A program made the translations under genes and the position numbers. This document shows, in pieces, positions 8,383 to 15,092 of a stretch of 37,694 bases of DNA (positions within the stretch are counted from its first letter, which is position 1; each line of letters starts with the position of its first letter). This DNA is from Gammaproteobacteria bacterium. GTDB lineage: Bacteria > Pseudomonadota > Gammaproteobacteria > Eutrophobiales > Eutrophobiaceae. The stretch is from contig JACQHV010000225.1 in assembly GCA_016198885.1 (NCBI GenBank), positions 1 through 37,694 on the forward strand, in the 5' to 3' direction. A model generated the notes under the pieces. The model worked only from the letters and a program-made list of their open reading frames with translations. It was not told where the DNA came from and did no database searches.

Positions 8383-9685
8383 GAGCCATTAATTTTTCGA
8401 TTTCTTCTACCTGCTTTGGTGCATCAATGGTCAATACTTCGTTGCCATTGTCGGTGACAAGGACATCATCTTCAATACGTATGCCGATATTCCACCACTT
8501 CTTGGCCAGGCCTTTTGTACGTGCAGGGAAATACAAACCTGGTTCAACGGTAAGCACCATACCAGGCGCGAATGTGCGCCATTCACCCTCGACCTTGTAT
8601 TCACCCACATCATGCACATCCATGCCAAGCCAGTGTCCGGTCCTGTGCATATAGTAGGTCGCATAAGATTGTTCTTTTATAAGGTTTCTCACCCTGCCTT
8701 TGAGGACGCCGAGATCGACCAATCCTTCAGTGAGCGCCCGGATAGCGGCATCATGTGGTTCATTCCAGTGATTACCGGGACGAACTTTATTTATTGCCGC
8801 AAGTTGCGCACCTAGCACAACTTCATATGCTTCCCGTTGTTCCTTGCTGAAGGTGCCATTGACGGGAAATGTTCTGGAGATATCACTCGCGTATCCTTCA
8901 TATTCAGATCCCGCGTCGATCAGCAACATATCCCCGTCCTTGAGCTTTTCCCTGTTTTCCGTGTAATGCAGGATGCAACTGTTTGCCCCGCTGCCGACGA
9001 TGGGCGGATATGCCGAATGGCGCGCACCATGTTGCATAAATACATATCTAAGCTCTGCTTCGATCTGATATTCATAGAGACCGGGGCGGCAGATCTGCAT
9101 TGCCCTTTTATGGGCAGCGGCTGAAATCCTTGCTGCCTTGCGTATGGCAGCAATCTCGTAACGGCTTTTATACAGGCGCATTTCATGGAGAAAATGGGTC
9201 AGTGAGATAAATTCCTCCGGTGCATTAACACCGGTGCGCACACGCTTGCGCACCTGATTCACCCAACCCAGAACGCGTTGATCAAACACCGTATCACTCG
9301 CCATGGTGTAAAAAATGCGCTCACGATCCTCCAACATCCCGGGTAGTATTTCATCAAGGTCTTCAATCGGAAAGGCATCATCCGCCCCATAGATTTCACG
9401 CGCACCTTCAAGCCCCGCACGGCGGCCATTCCATGTCTCCATGACAGGATCATTCTCGCGGCAAAAAAGCACATATTCACCGTGGTGACGATCAGGGATC
9501 AATACAGCGACCGCCTCCTGTTCCGGATAGCCGGTCAGATAATAAAAATCGCTGTCAGGGCGAAACGGATATTCAACATCGCGATTACGGACACGCACAG
9601 GGGCTGTTGGAATGATGGCCATGCTTTCATGTCCCATCATATCCATCAGTTTTTTCCGGCGTCTCCGGTATTCTTTAATATTCAT
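8366..9685 (-). CDS. pepP: Xaa-Pro aminopeptidase P
   Basis: The 439-residue cytosolic metallopeptidase removes an N-terminal residue preceding proline. The N-terminal creatinase-like domain (DSDFYYLTGYPEQEAVAVL) is followed by the pita-bread fold. Dinuclear Mn ligands are visible in order: Asp in LLIDAGSEYEGYASDISRTFP (two Asp), His in HRTGHWLGMDVHD, Glu in LTVEPGLYF, and Glu in GIRIEDDVLVT. I place the start at the ATG at 9685, not the TTG one codon earlier, because the ygfB stop TGA shares a base with this ATG (TGATG), a typical coupled junction. It overlaps ubiH downstream by 17 bases. The link to ubiquinone genes is conserved positionally, with no known mechanistic reason. Confidence 0.97.
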   Translation of the reverse strand: MNIKEYRRRRKKLMDMMGHESMAIIPTAPVRVRNRDVEYPFRPDSDFYYLTGYPEQEAVAVLIPDRHHGEYVLFCRENDPVMETWNGRRAGLEGAREIYGADDAFPIEDLDEILPGMLEDRERIFYTMASDTVFDQRVLGWVNQVRKRVRTGVNAPEEFISLTHFLHEMRLYKSRYEIAAIRKAARISAAAHKRAMQICRPGLYEYQIEAELRYVFMQHGARHSAYPPIVGSGANSCILHYTENREKLKDGDMLLIDAGSEYEGYASDISRTFPVNGTFSKEQREAYEVVLGAQLAAINKVRPGNHWNEPHDAAIRALTEGLVDLGVLKGRVRNLIKEQSYATYYMHRTGHWLGMDVHDVGEYKVEGEWRTFAPGMVLTVEPGLYFPARTKGLAKKWWNIGIRIEDDVLVTDNGNEVLTIDAPKQVEEIEKLMAHEIAA

Positions 9686-10245
9686 CAATGCAGCACCTCT
9701 GGACGACTTATCGCAACAGGCAGACCCTGAAATTCATCATGTATCATGATCACGCCCATGCGCACATATTCTATCAATTCGATTAATGCAGATTCCTCTT
9801 CCTCGCCGGAATCTTCTATTTCTTCCGCATTCAACCGGCATATTTTGTACAAATCATCGATAAACTCCCTGCTTTCAGCCGAAATTGAATCGGTATCAAC
9901 CATCCCGCCAATACCCAGTCCGCTTAAAAAGCCCTGACACCATTCTATGAGTGCAATACTGCGCTCCTGCAACGGCCTGTCATCTTCAGGTAATAGCAAC
10001 TGTAATTCAAAATCAGATGAAGATATTTGTGTATTGATGTCAGAGGCAAGTTCAGTAATCTGTGAACAACATTCGTGAAATGTTACATCGTCTGTCGTAT
10101 CAGCCAATAGATATTTTATGAACAATTCTTCTTCCACGTGATTGCTGATACAGCGATATCCACACAGAAAACCGTGACACTCCGCTGCGCGGCTGCCCGT
10201 CTGTGCATCAATGAGCAATTTATCAAGATCATTGAAATTCAACAT
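9685..10245 (-). CDS. ygfB: UPF0149/YgfB family protein
   Basis: The 186-residue acidic protein matches the YgfB/YecA-like UPF0149 family: AECHGFLCGYRC near the N-terminus, LIEWCQGFLSGLGIGG in the middle, and a C-terminal segment LIELIEYVRMGVIMIHDEF. The predicted fold is all helical. YgfB has been described as a regulator affecting resistance-related genes in Pseudomonas, but its molecular role here is not shown by sequence. It is the first gene of the ygfB-pepP-ubiH-ubiI group, beginning with the ATG at 10245. The 209-base gap to the divergent coiled-coil gene should contain its promoter; I could not pick a convincing one for this strand. Confidence 0.9.
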   Translation of the reverse strand: MLNFNDLDKLLIDAQTGSRAAECHGFLCGYRCISNHVEEELFIKYLLADTTDDVTFHECCSQITELASDINTQISSSDFELQLLLPEDDRPLQERSIALIEWCQGFLSGLGIGGMVDTDSISAESREFIDDLYKICRLNAEEIEDSGEEEESALIELIEYVRMGVIMIHDEFQGLPVAISRPEVLH

Positions 10246-10359
10246 TACTTTAACTGTTCAAACAGACCCGGATAATACAAATTCTGAACAATATCATTAT
10301 TTTGCAGAATAAAATGTATCTTAACATCATAATAGATTACACAATAACCTTGTCATGTC

Positions 10360-10388
10360 TTGACCGTCATCAATGGCCGCTCTATATT
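10360..10388 (+). promoter_or_regulatory. Sigma-70 promoter for the coiled-coil gene and zapA
   Basis: TTGACC (10360-10365) and TATATT (10383-10388) are separated by exactly 17 bases. This is a near-consensus sigma-70 arrangement, ending 66 bases before the ATG of the small coiled-coil gene and pointing toward it. The remainder of the 10246-10454 gap is AT-rich and shows no gene. Confidence 0.6.
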
Positions 10389-10454
10389 GCATTATCAATA
10401 ATAATTAATCATCAGGTCTTGTCCATCGAATAAGACAGATATTCGGAATTTATC

Positions 10455-10679
10455 ATGACTGATAAACATAGCGACAATAACGACCTTGCGGCACTTGAGG
10501 CCCGCGTTGATGAACTTATTCGCACCGTCGATCAACTCAAGACTGAAAACTCTGCATTGCGCAACCAGCAGGAAAACCTCGTCAATGAACGTGCCTTGCT
10601 TATAGAGAAGACTGAACAGGCACGAAGCCGTATTGAATCCATGATTTCGCGTTTGCGGGCCATGGAAACACGTTCATGA
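10455..10679 (+). CDS. Small coiled-coil protein, TIGR02449 family (ZapB-like)
   Basis: The 74-residue product is nearly all heptad-patterned coiled coil: LEARVDELIRTVDQLKTENSALRNQ, then LVNERALLIEKTEQARSRIESMISRLRAME. This matches the small TIGR02449 proteins that sit upstream of zapA in many Gammaproteobacteria. Its location suggests a partner of ZapA at the division septum, perhaps analogous to ZapB, but that is inference. The stop overlaps the zapA start by four bases (ATGA), so the two are translationally coupled. A good promoter lies about 65 bases upstream. Confidence 0.85.
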   Translation: MTDKHSDNNDLAALEARVDELIRTVDQLKTENSALRNQQENLVNERALLIEKTEQARSRIESMISRLRAMETRS

Positions 10680-10993
10680 GCAAGGGCACAAGGCCAATCA
10701 GCGTCACAATCCTGGATAAGGAATACCTGATCAATTGTGATGAAAATGAACGTGATTTACTGCATCGCGCCACAGAATTACTCAATGTCAAAATGAAAGA
10801 TGTTAAACGCTCGGGAAAGGTTATTGGTACTGAGCGGATTGCGGTAATGGCTGCGTTGAATATCGCCCATGAACTTCTGCAATACAAACAGGAAAATGAC
10901 AGCTATACTTCCCAGGTAGACAATTTGATTCGTCGCTTGCAGAATAAAATAGATGATGCCCTGGTAAAGGGCAAACAAATGGAAATGCAATAA
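10676..10993 (+). CDS. zapA: Cell division protein ZapA
   Basis: The 105-residue protein is a ZapA-type FtsZ-ring stabiliser. It has the N-terminal globular part with VTILDKEYLINCDENERDLLHRA, then TERIAVMAALNIAHELL, and a C-terminal coiled coil that in known ZapA mediates tetramer formation and FtsZ bundling. Length is close to E. coli ZapA (109). Its ATG overlaps the preceding coiled-coil gene. The 6S RNA lies directly downstream, the classic zapA-ssrS order. Confidence 0.95.
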   Translation: MSKGTRPISVTILDKEYLINCDENERDLLHRATELLNVKMKDVKRSGKVIGTERIAVMAALNIAHELLQYKQENDSYTSQVDNLIRRLQNKIDDALVKGKQMEMQ

Positions 10994-11040
10994 ACTGAAG
11001 CAGGGATATATCTGACGTGGCAGTTATGATTTTAAAGCTT

Positions 11041-11226
11041 GGGTATCTTCTGCAGTGTCAGTGTACAGGTGTGTGTTAACTTGAGCCTATATTGCAATAC
11101 ACAGGGAACTAAACCGCGTTATTGTTGTGCACGTCCACAAAGGATGTCCTGATATGACGCCCGCTGTTCCCACTTGGACTTCGGTTCAAGTTCGAAACCT
11201 GTAATACGTCACTGCGGTTGATACCC
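11041..11226 (+). ncRNA. ssrS: 6S RNA
   Basis: This regulatory RNA mimics an open promoter and sequesters sigma-70 RNA polymerase in stationary phase. Long-range pairs define it: GGGTATC (11041-11047) with GATACCC (11220-11226), GCAGTG (11052-11057) with CACTGC (11210-11215), and ACAGGT (11065-11070) with ACCTGT (11197-11202). A perfect 8-bp TTCG-capped hairpin occurs at 11172-11191. TTGAGCCTATATT resembles the E. coli 6S segment CTGAGCCGATATT, and the predicted size (about 186) matches the E. coli 184 nt. Position after zapA is classic. A TATGAT at 11025-11030 could be the -10 element, which would put the 5' end at about 11037-11041. Ends are inferred from pairing. Confidence 0.88.
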
Positions 11227-11345
11227 TCTTCCTTTTGTGTAAAGCGTTTGTCGTAAAGCGTATTTCGTATCACACCTCATGCTTCATGAAAGTCGCTTTA
11301 CGGTTCATCCATAACGCTTCAAATTTCGCGTAATACGCTTCCCGT
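11227..11345. repeat. Intergenic repeat region with CGTAAAGCG inverted arms
   Basis: This 119-base stretch between 6S RNA and the EVE gene contains no gene. It holds several copies of a short word: GTAAAGCG near 11239, CGTAAAGCG at 11252-11260, and its reverse complement CGCTTTACG at 11294-11302, then TAACGCTTC and TACGCTTC further on. The words resemble the CGTGAAGCGT/ACGCTTCACG arms found at 15029-15090, so they are probably diverged members of one family. The paired arms could fold in the transcript and act as a terminator for 6S RNA processing. Confidence 0.55.
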
Positions 11346-11819
11346 ATGCAGTATTGGTTAATGAAATCCGAACCGGATGTGTTCAGTATTGATGATCTGA
11401 TGAGAAGTCCGGGCATAACCGAACCCTGGGATGGCGTACGCAATTATCAGGCGCGCAACATGCTGCGCGATGAAATGAAAAAGGGCGATCTCGCGCTTTT
11501 CTACCACTCAAGCTGTGAGGAACCGGGCATAGTCGGTATTATGGAAATTGTGAAGGAAGGCTATCCCGATTCCACCGCCTTCAATCCAAAACATAAATAT
11601 TATGATCCAAAAAGCAAAGCGGACAATCCGGCCTGGTACCGCGTAGATGTCAAATTAAAACGCAAGCTAAATCGGACAATTACACTGACTGAACTCCGCG
11701 ACACTAAATCATTACAAAACATGAAATTGATGCAACGAGGCAATCGGTTATCGGTGATGCCGGTGACGAAAAAGGAATGGAATATAATATTAAGCCTTGA
11801 AAACAAGAAAATTATGTAA
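11346..11819 (+). CDS. EVE domain-containing protein
   Basis: The 157-residue protein is an almost pure EVE (PUA-like) domain, as in the human THYN1-type group. It begins QYWLMKSEPDVFSIDDL, continues WDGVRNYQARNMLRDEMKKGDLALFYHSS, and has PGIVGIMEIV and NPAWYRVDVKL. In family knowledge EVE domains bind modified bases in DNA or RNA; the ligand here is unknown. In enteric bacteria the place after zapA-ssrS is taken by ygfA, so this gene stands in a different neighbourhood. It is convergent with ilvA. The first ATG (11346) starts the motif directly, so the start is fairly sure. Confidence 0.92.
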   Translation: MQYWLMKSEPDVFSIDDLMRSPGITEPWDGVRNYQARNMLRDEMKKGDLALFYHSSCEEPGIVGIMEIVKEGYPDSTAFNPKHKYYDPKSKADNPAWYRVDVKLKRKLNRTITLTELRDTKSLQNMKLMQRGNRLSVMPVTKKEWNIILSLENKKIM

Positions 11820-11856
11820 TGCTTCACGAGATACTTTTCACGATTCACATTTCACT
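11820..11856. repeat. CTTCACG-type intergenic repeat between convergent genes
   Basis: The 37 bases between the EVE stop and the ilvA stop are built from GCTTCACGAGATAC, TTCACGATTCAC and TTTCAC words. The string CTTCACGAGATAC shares CGAGATAC and CTTCACGA with the larger repeat at 15029-15090. Both lie between tail-to-tail genes, so a bidirectional terminator or insertion-tolerant site is possible. Confidence 0.5.
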
Positions 11857-13377
11857 CTAGCTTAAAAACATTTTATAGGCGGGATTATTGTTCTCTTCCC
11901 AATATTGCATCTCTAGTCCATCCAGAAATTTCTGAAACTCTGCACGTTCTTTATCGCTGACCTGAATTCCCATCAACACCCGGCCATAGGCAGCACCGTG
12001 ATTTCTGTAATGAAACAGACTGATATTCCAGCGCTCTCCCATCTGGGTAAGAAAGTGCAACAGCGCACCGGATCGTTCCGGAAATTCAAACCGGTACAGT
12101 CTTTCATTGACTGCATGTGAGGCATGACCACCGACCATGTAACGGACGTGCATCTTGGCCACTTCATCATTGCTCAGATCGACAACCTTATAACCCTTTT
12201 CAGTCAAGTGCTGAATCAACGCGTTTTTTTCTTCTATGCCATGACGCAGTTGAATCCCCGCAAAAACATGCGCCTCTTTGGTATCCGCATAGCGGTAATT
12301 AAACTCGGTAATGAGACGCGGTCCCAGATCATGACAAAAGGCACGGAAGCTCCCCGGACGCTCCGGAATAGTCGTTGCGATTAATGCTTCACGATGTTCG
12401 CCCAGTGCCGAGAGCTCGGCAATATGGCGCAGCCGATCAAAATTGACATTGGCGCCGCTGAAGATGGCAACCAGATCCTTGTTCGTGATCTTTTCCCGTT
12501 TTACATACTGTTTCAGACCGGCAAGCGCCAGTGCTCCGGCAGGTTCCGGGATAGAACGTGTGTCCTCAAATATATCCTGCACAGCAGCGCATACTTCATC
12601 ATTGGTTACCAATAACACTTCATCCACAAACATTTGTGCAATTTGAAAGGGTTCTTCCCCCACCTGCCTGACCGCCGCGCCATCAGCAAAGATACCGATA
12701 CGTTCAAGCACTATACGCTCGCCTGCTTCAAGCGCATGATACATGCAGGGTGCTTCATCGGATTCAACACCGATAATTTTGATCATCGGATTTCGCTCTT
12801 TGGCATAAACGGCGATACCGGCTATCAGGCCACCTCCTCCGACAGGAACAAAGATAATATCGATGGGGCCTGGATGTTGATCCAGGATTTCCACACCGAC
12901 AGTCGCCTGTCCCGCAATGACAACAGGATGATCATATGGCGGGACATAGGTCATGGTTTTTTCACCGGCGAGTTCAATTGCATAATCCTTGGCTTCGTCA
13001 TAAGTATTACCGTGCAAAACCACATTCGCATCCAATCGTTTTACCGAGGTAATCTTGATCTCAGGTGTGGTTTTTGGCATGACAATGAGGGCATTGACCC
13101 CGAGCTTCTGTGCTGCCAAGGCAACACCCTGCGCATGATTTCCTGCAGAAGCGGTTATTACACCTTGCTGACGTTCTTTTTCCGTAAGCGTTGCCATGAG
13201 ATTATATGCGCCGCGCAACTTATAGGAAAAGACAGGCTGCTGGTCTTCTCGTTTCAGCCAGATAGTGTTCTTATGCCGGAGTGATAATTCCGGGGCATAA
13301 TCAAGTGTGGTTTTCTTTGCCACTTCATAAACCCGGGTGCATGCCTCAGCAATTAGTTTTTTGTATTTATTCAACAT
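11857..13377 (-). CDS. ilvA: Threonine ammonia-lyase, biosynthetic
   Basis: The 506-residue PLP enzyme deaminates threonine to 2-oxobutanoate, the committed step of isoleucine synthesis. The PLP Lys is K53 in FSYKLRGAYN; the phosphate-binding glycine loop is VPVGGGGLIAG, and SAGNHAQGVA and SGANVNFDRLRH are also present. Two ACT-like regulatory domains occupy the last 170 residues (beginning near ATTIPERPGSFRAFC and FPERSGALLHFL), the isoleucine/valine-responsive arrangement of the long biosynthetic form. The start ATG at 13377 has AGAGG about 12 bases upstream. That sequence abuts the first hairpin of the chain at 13394-13535, which therefore lies in the leader or promoter region. Confidence 0.97.
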   Translation of the reverse strand: MLNKYKKLIAEACTRVYEVAKKTTLDYAPELSLRHKNTIWLKREDQQPVFSYKLRGAYNLMATLTEKERQQGVITASAGNHAQGVALAAQKLGVNALIVMPKTTPEIKITSVKRLDANVVLHGNTYDEAKDYAIELAGEKTMTYVPPYDHPVVIAGQATVGVEILDQHPGPIDIIFVPVGGGGLIAGIAVYAKERNPMIKIIGVESDEAPCMYHALEAGERIVLERIGIFADGAAVRQVGEEPFQIAQMFVDEVLLVTNDEVCAAVQDIFEDTRSIPEPAGALALAGLKQYVKREKITNKDLVAIFSGANVNFDRLRHIAELSALGEHREALIATTIPERPGSFRAFCHDLGPRLITEFNYRYADTKEAHVFAGIQLRHGIEEKNALIQHLTEKGYKVVDLSNDEVAKMHVRYMVGGHASHAVNERLYRFEFPERSGALLHFLTQMGERWNISLFHYRNHGAAYGRVLMGIQVSDKERAEFQKFLDGLEMQYWEENNNPAYKMFLS

Positions 13378-13393
13378 ATATTTTATGAACCTC

Positions 13394-13535
13394 TGAAAAA
13401 GTCATCCCTGGCGTTTTTCACAGAAGAAAAATAAAAATGCGATTTTTATTTTTCTTCATTTTACAATCACCTCTGCGATTGTAAAATGGCGGTAAATCCA
13501 TTTACCGCATGCACCACTGACTTCAGCAGTGGTGC
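13394..13535. repeat. Chain of five adjoining hairpins between ilvA and rpiA
   Basis: Five inverted repeats follow one another with hardly a spare base. H1: TGAAAAA (13394-13400) with TTTTTCA (13414-13420). H2: GAAGAAAAATAAAAA (13423-13437) with its perfect complement at 13443-13457. H3: CATTTTACAATC (13457-13468) with GATTGTAAAATG (13477-13488). H4: GCGGTAAAT (13489-13497) with ATTTACCGC (13500-13508). H5: GCACCACTG (13511-13519) with CAGTGGTGC (13527-13535). All arms are perfect and each stem has a different sequence. The chain lies between divergent ilvA and rpiA. It is not an intrinsic terminator array because U-tracts do not follow the stems. Function unknown; see findings. Confidence 0.85.
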
Positions 13536-13589
13536 CTTAAGATAACATTTAAGCACGTAGCCGGGCATTCATAATACAAGAGTTTGAAC

Positions 13590-14246
13590 ATGTCTCAGGG
13601 TGAAAAAAAACAACGGGTGGCCGAGGCGGCGCTTCAGTATATAAAAGATGACATGATCGTTGGTGTCGGTACCGGCAGTACGGTAAATTTCTTTATTGAA
13701 AAACTCGCGACAATCAGGCATAGGATTGAAGGCGTGGTATCCAGCTCAACGGCCTCCGAAGCATTACTGCGCAAACACCACATTCCCGTTATGCCGTTAA
13801 ACAGCGTTATCGAACTGCCTGTCTACATCGATGGTGCAGATGAGGCCACCAAACATCTGCATCTGATCAAGGGTGGAGGCGGCGCATTGACCCGTGAAAA
13901 GATCGTTGCCGCCGCCAGTAAAAAATTCATCTGTATCATTGATGACTCAAAACTGGTGCCTGTGCTGGGGAAATTTCCCCTGCCGGTTGAAGTCATCCCC
14001 ATGGCGCAAAGTTATGTCGGCCGGCAGATTGCAAAACTTGGCGGACAACCAGTATTACGTGAAGGTTTTACCACCGATAACGGCAATATCATATTGGATG
14101 TACACAATCTGTCGATCGTGCAACCCGCAGAACTTGAAGCAGAGTTGAATAACATTGCCGGTGTAGTGTCAAACGGGTTGTTCGCCAGGCGTCCAGCGGA
14201 TTTGTTACTGATTGCCGACGACAAGGAAATCAGAACATTGCAATGA
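13590..14246 (+). CDS. rpiA: Ribose-5-phosphate isomerase A
   Basis: The 218-residue enzyme interconverts ribose-5-phosphate and ribulose-5-phosphate in the pentose phosphate pathway. Motifs: VGVGTGSTVNFFIEKL (substrate phosphate loop), SSSTASEALL, DGADEATKHLHLIKGGGGALTREKI (with the catalytic Asp and Glu/Lys neighbourhood), and IDDSKLVPVLGKFPLPVEVIP. Length is normal (E. coli 219). An in-frame TTG at 13584 is possible but I choose the ATG at 13590, because AAGAG lies seven bases upstream of it. It is divergent from ilvA across the hairpin chain. Confidence 0.96.
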   Translation: MSQGEKKQRVAEAALQYIKDDMIVGVGTGSTVNFFIEKLATIRHRIEGVVSSSTASEALLRKHHIPVMPLNSVIELPVYIDGADEATKHLHLIKGGGGALTREKIVAAASKKFICIIDDSKLVPVLGKFPLPVEVIPMAQSYVGRQIAKLGGQPVLREGFTTDNGNIILDVHNLSIVQPAELEAELNNIAGVVSNGLFARRPADLLLIADDKEIRTLQ

Positions 14247-14400
14247 TTTATTGATTCAAATCCGGTTTTATAAGAAAATCACCTGAATTTCATATAGTTA
14301 TATCGTCTTACAACGCATTATTATTAAATGGGTTTATTACTTGCTGATATGTGTTTAGAGTAACTGGACTGAATTTATTGCAAATACCTCGGGAGAAGCC

Positions 14401-14553
14401 ATGATCTTTTACATCATCTATGCACTCGCAATAGCCGTATTGATTCTGCACTTCACTGGATGGTTGGGGCGGCGCAACATGGAATGGGTTGTTCTTGCTA
14501 CACCAGTTGCCGTATTTGCTGTCATCATCTTGGATTATCTGAAAATAATATGA
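14401..14553 (+). CDS. Small two-helix membrane protein (50 residues)
   Basis: This short gene reads from an ATG at 14401 to a TGA at 14551-14553. The product begins MIFYIIYALAIAVLILHFTG and ends VIILDYLKII. It has two hydrophobic stretches (about residues 2-19 and 29-46) joined by a short loop with WLGRRN, so it should be a hairpin inner-membrane protein with the arginines likely cytoplasmic. GGGAG (14391-14395) sits about five bases before the ATG, which supports translation. The stop is 17 bases before dtd on the same strand, suggesting co-transcription. I do not recognise a family. The 154 bases between rpiA and this gene show nothing else clear. Confidence 0.6.
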   Translation: MIFYIIYALAIAVLILHFTGWLGRRNMEWVVLATPVAVFAVIILDYLKII

Positions 14554-14570
14554 CCTTGATCTAATCGTTC

Positions 14571-15020
14571 ATGATTGGACTGCTGCAAAGGGTAACGGAG
14601 GCCTGTGTTGCAGTTGATAACAAAATTATTGCCAGTATAAAAAATGGCCTTCTCGTATTCATCGGTATAGAAAGGGGGGATACAAAAACACAGGCAGATC
14701 GATTGCTTGATAGATTATTGGGCTATCGTGTCTTTTCCGATCAGAATGGAAAGATGAACCTGGGTCTTACCGATATTCAAGGTGGCCTGTTACTTGTCCC
14801 GCAATTCACCCTCCCCGCAGACACTCACAAGGGTATGCGTCCCAGCTTCAGCTCCGCCGCACCACCCGAGATTGGCAAACAATTGTTTGATTACCTCGTC
14901 GCCCGCGCAAAAGAACAATATATACACGTTCACTCAGGACAATTTGGTGCGGTTATGCAGGTAACCCTTACGAATGATGGGCCGGTAACTATCTGGTTGC
15001 AGGTGCAACCAAATACGTGA
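14571..15020 (+). CDS. dtd: D-aminoacyl-tRNA deacylase
   Basis: The 149-residue homodimeric enzyme removes D-amino acids (and glycine) mischarged on tRNAs. It starts MIGLLQRVTEACVAVD, typical of the family, and has GLLVFIGIERGD, LLGYRVFSDQNGKMNLGL and the C-terminal NDGPVTIWLQV containing the GP motif that provides chiral selectivity. The first signature, usually SQFTLAADT, reads PQFTLPADT here, so the conserved Ser is Pro and an Ala is Pro. THKGMRPSFSSAAPPE follows normally. The length is normal (E. coli 145). No strong ribosome binding site is visible before the ATG at 14571. Confidence 0.93.
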   Translation: MIGLLQRVTEACVAVDNKIIASIKNGLLVFIGIERGDTKTQADRLLDRLLGYRVFSDQNGKMNLGLTDIQGGLLLVPQFTLPADTHKGMRPSFSSAAPPEIGKQLFDYLVARAKEQYIHVHSGQFGAVMQVTLTNDGPVTIWLQVQPNT

Positions 15021-15092
15021 AGAGTTGTCCGTGAAGCGTGAAGCGTAACAACCTTATACGAGATACGCTTCACGAGGCGCGCTTCACCGTTT
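15021..15092. repeat. CGTGAAGCGT/ACGCTTCACG inverted repeat, possible bidirectional terminator
   Basis: The gap between convergent dtd and hemF carries two left arms, CCGTGAAGCG (15029-15038) and CGTGAAGCGT (15037-15046). The matching right arms are ACGCTTCACG (15065-15074) and CGCTTCACC (15081-15089). They could pair into a long, imperfect hairpin in RNA from either strand. Related words occur at 11227-11345 and 11820-11856. Confidence 0.6.

Noticed and set aside
11041..11226. Small protein gene in the 6S region
   Set aside because: Frames are interrupted and the complementary stems fit 6S RNA far better.
12634..13284. Plus-strand open frame of 216 codons
   Set aside because: It lies entirely opposite ilvA, whose catalytic and ACT domains are unmistakable. 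The translated sequence looks unlike a real protein and has no ribosome binding site.
13423..13457. Intrinsic terminator
   Set aside because: The stem is AT-only and not followed by a U-tract on either strand. It lies between divergent genes where no transcript needs to end.
13394..13535. CRISPR-like or attC-like array
   Set aside because: The stems all differ in sequence and there are no regularly spaced identical repeats or spacers. No integrase or cas gene is nearby.
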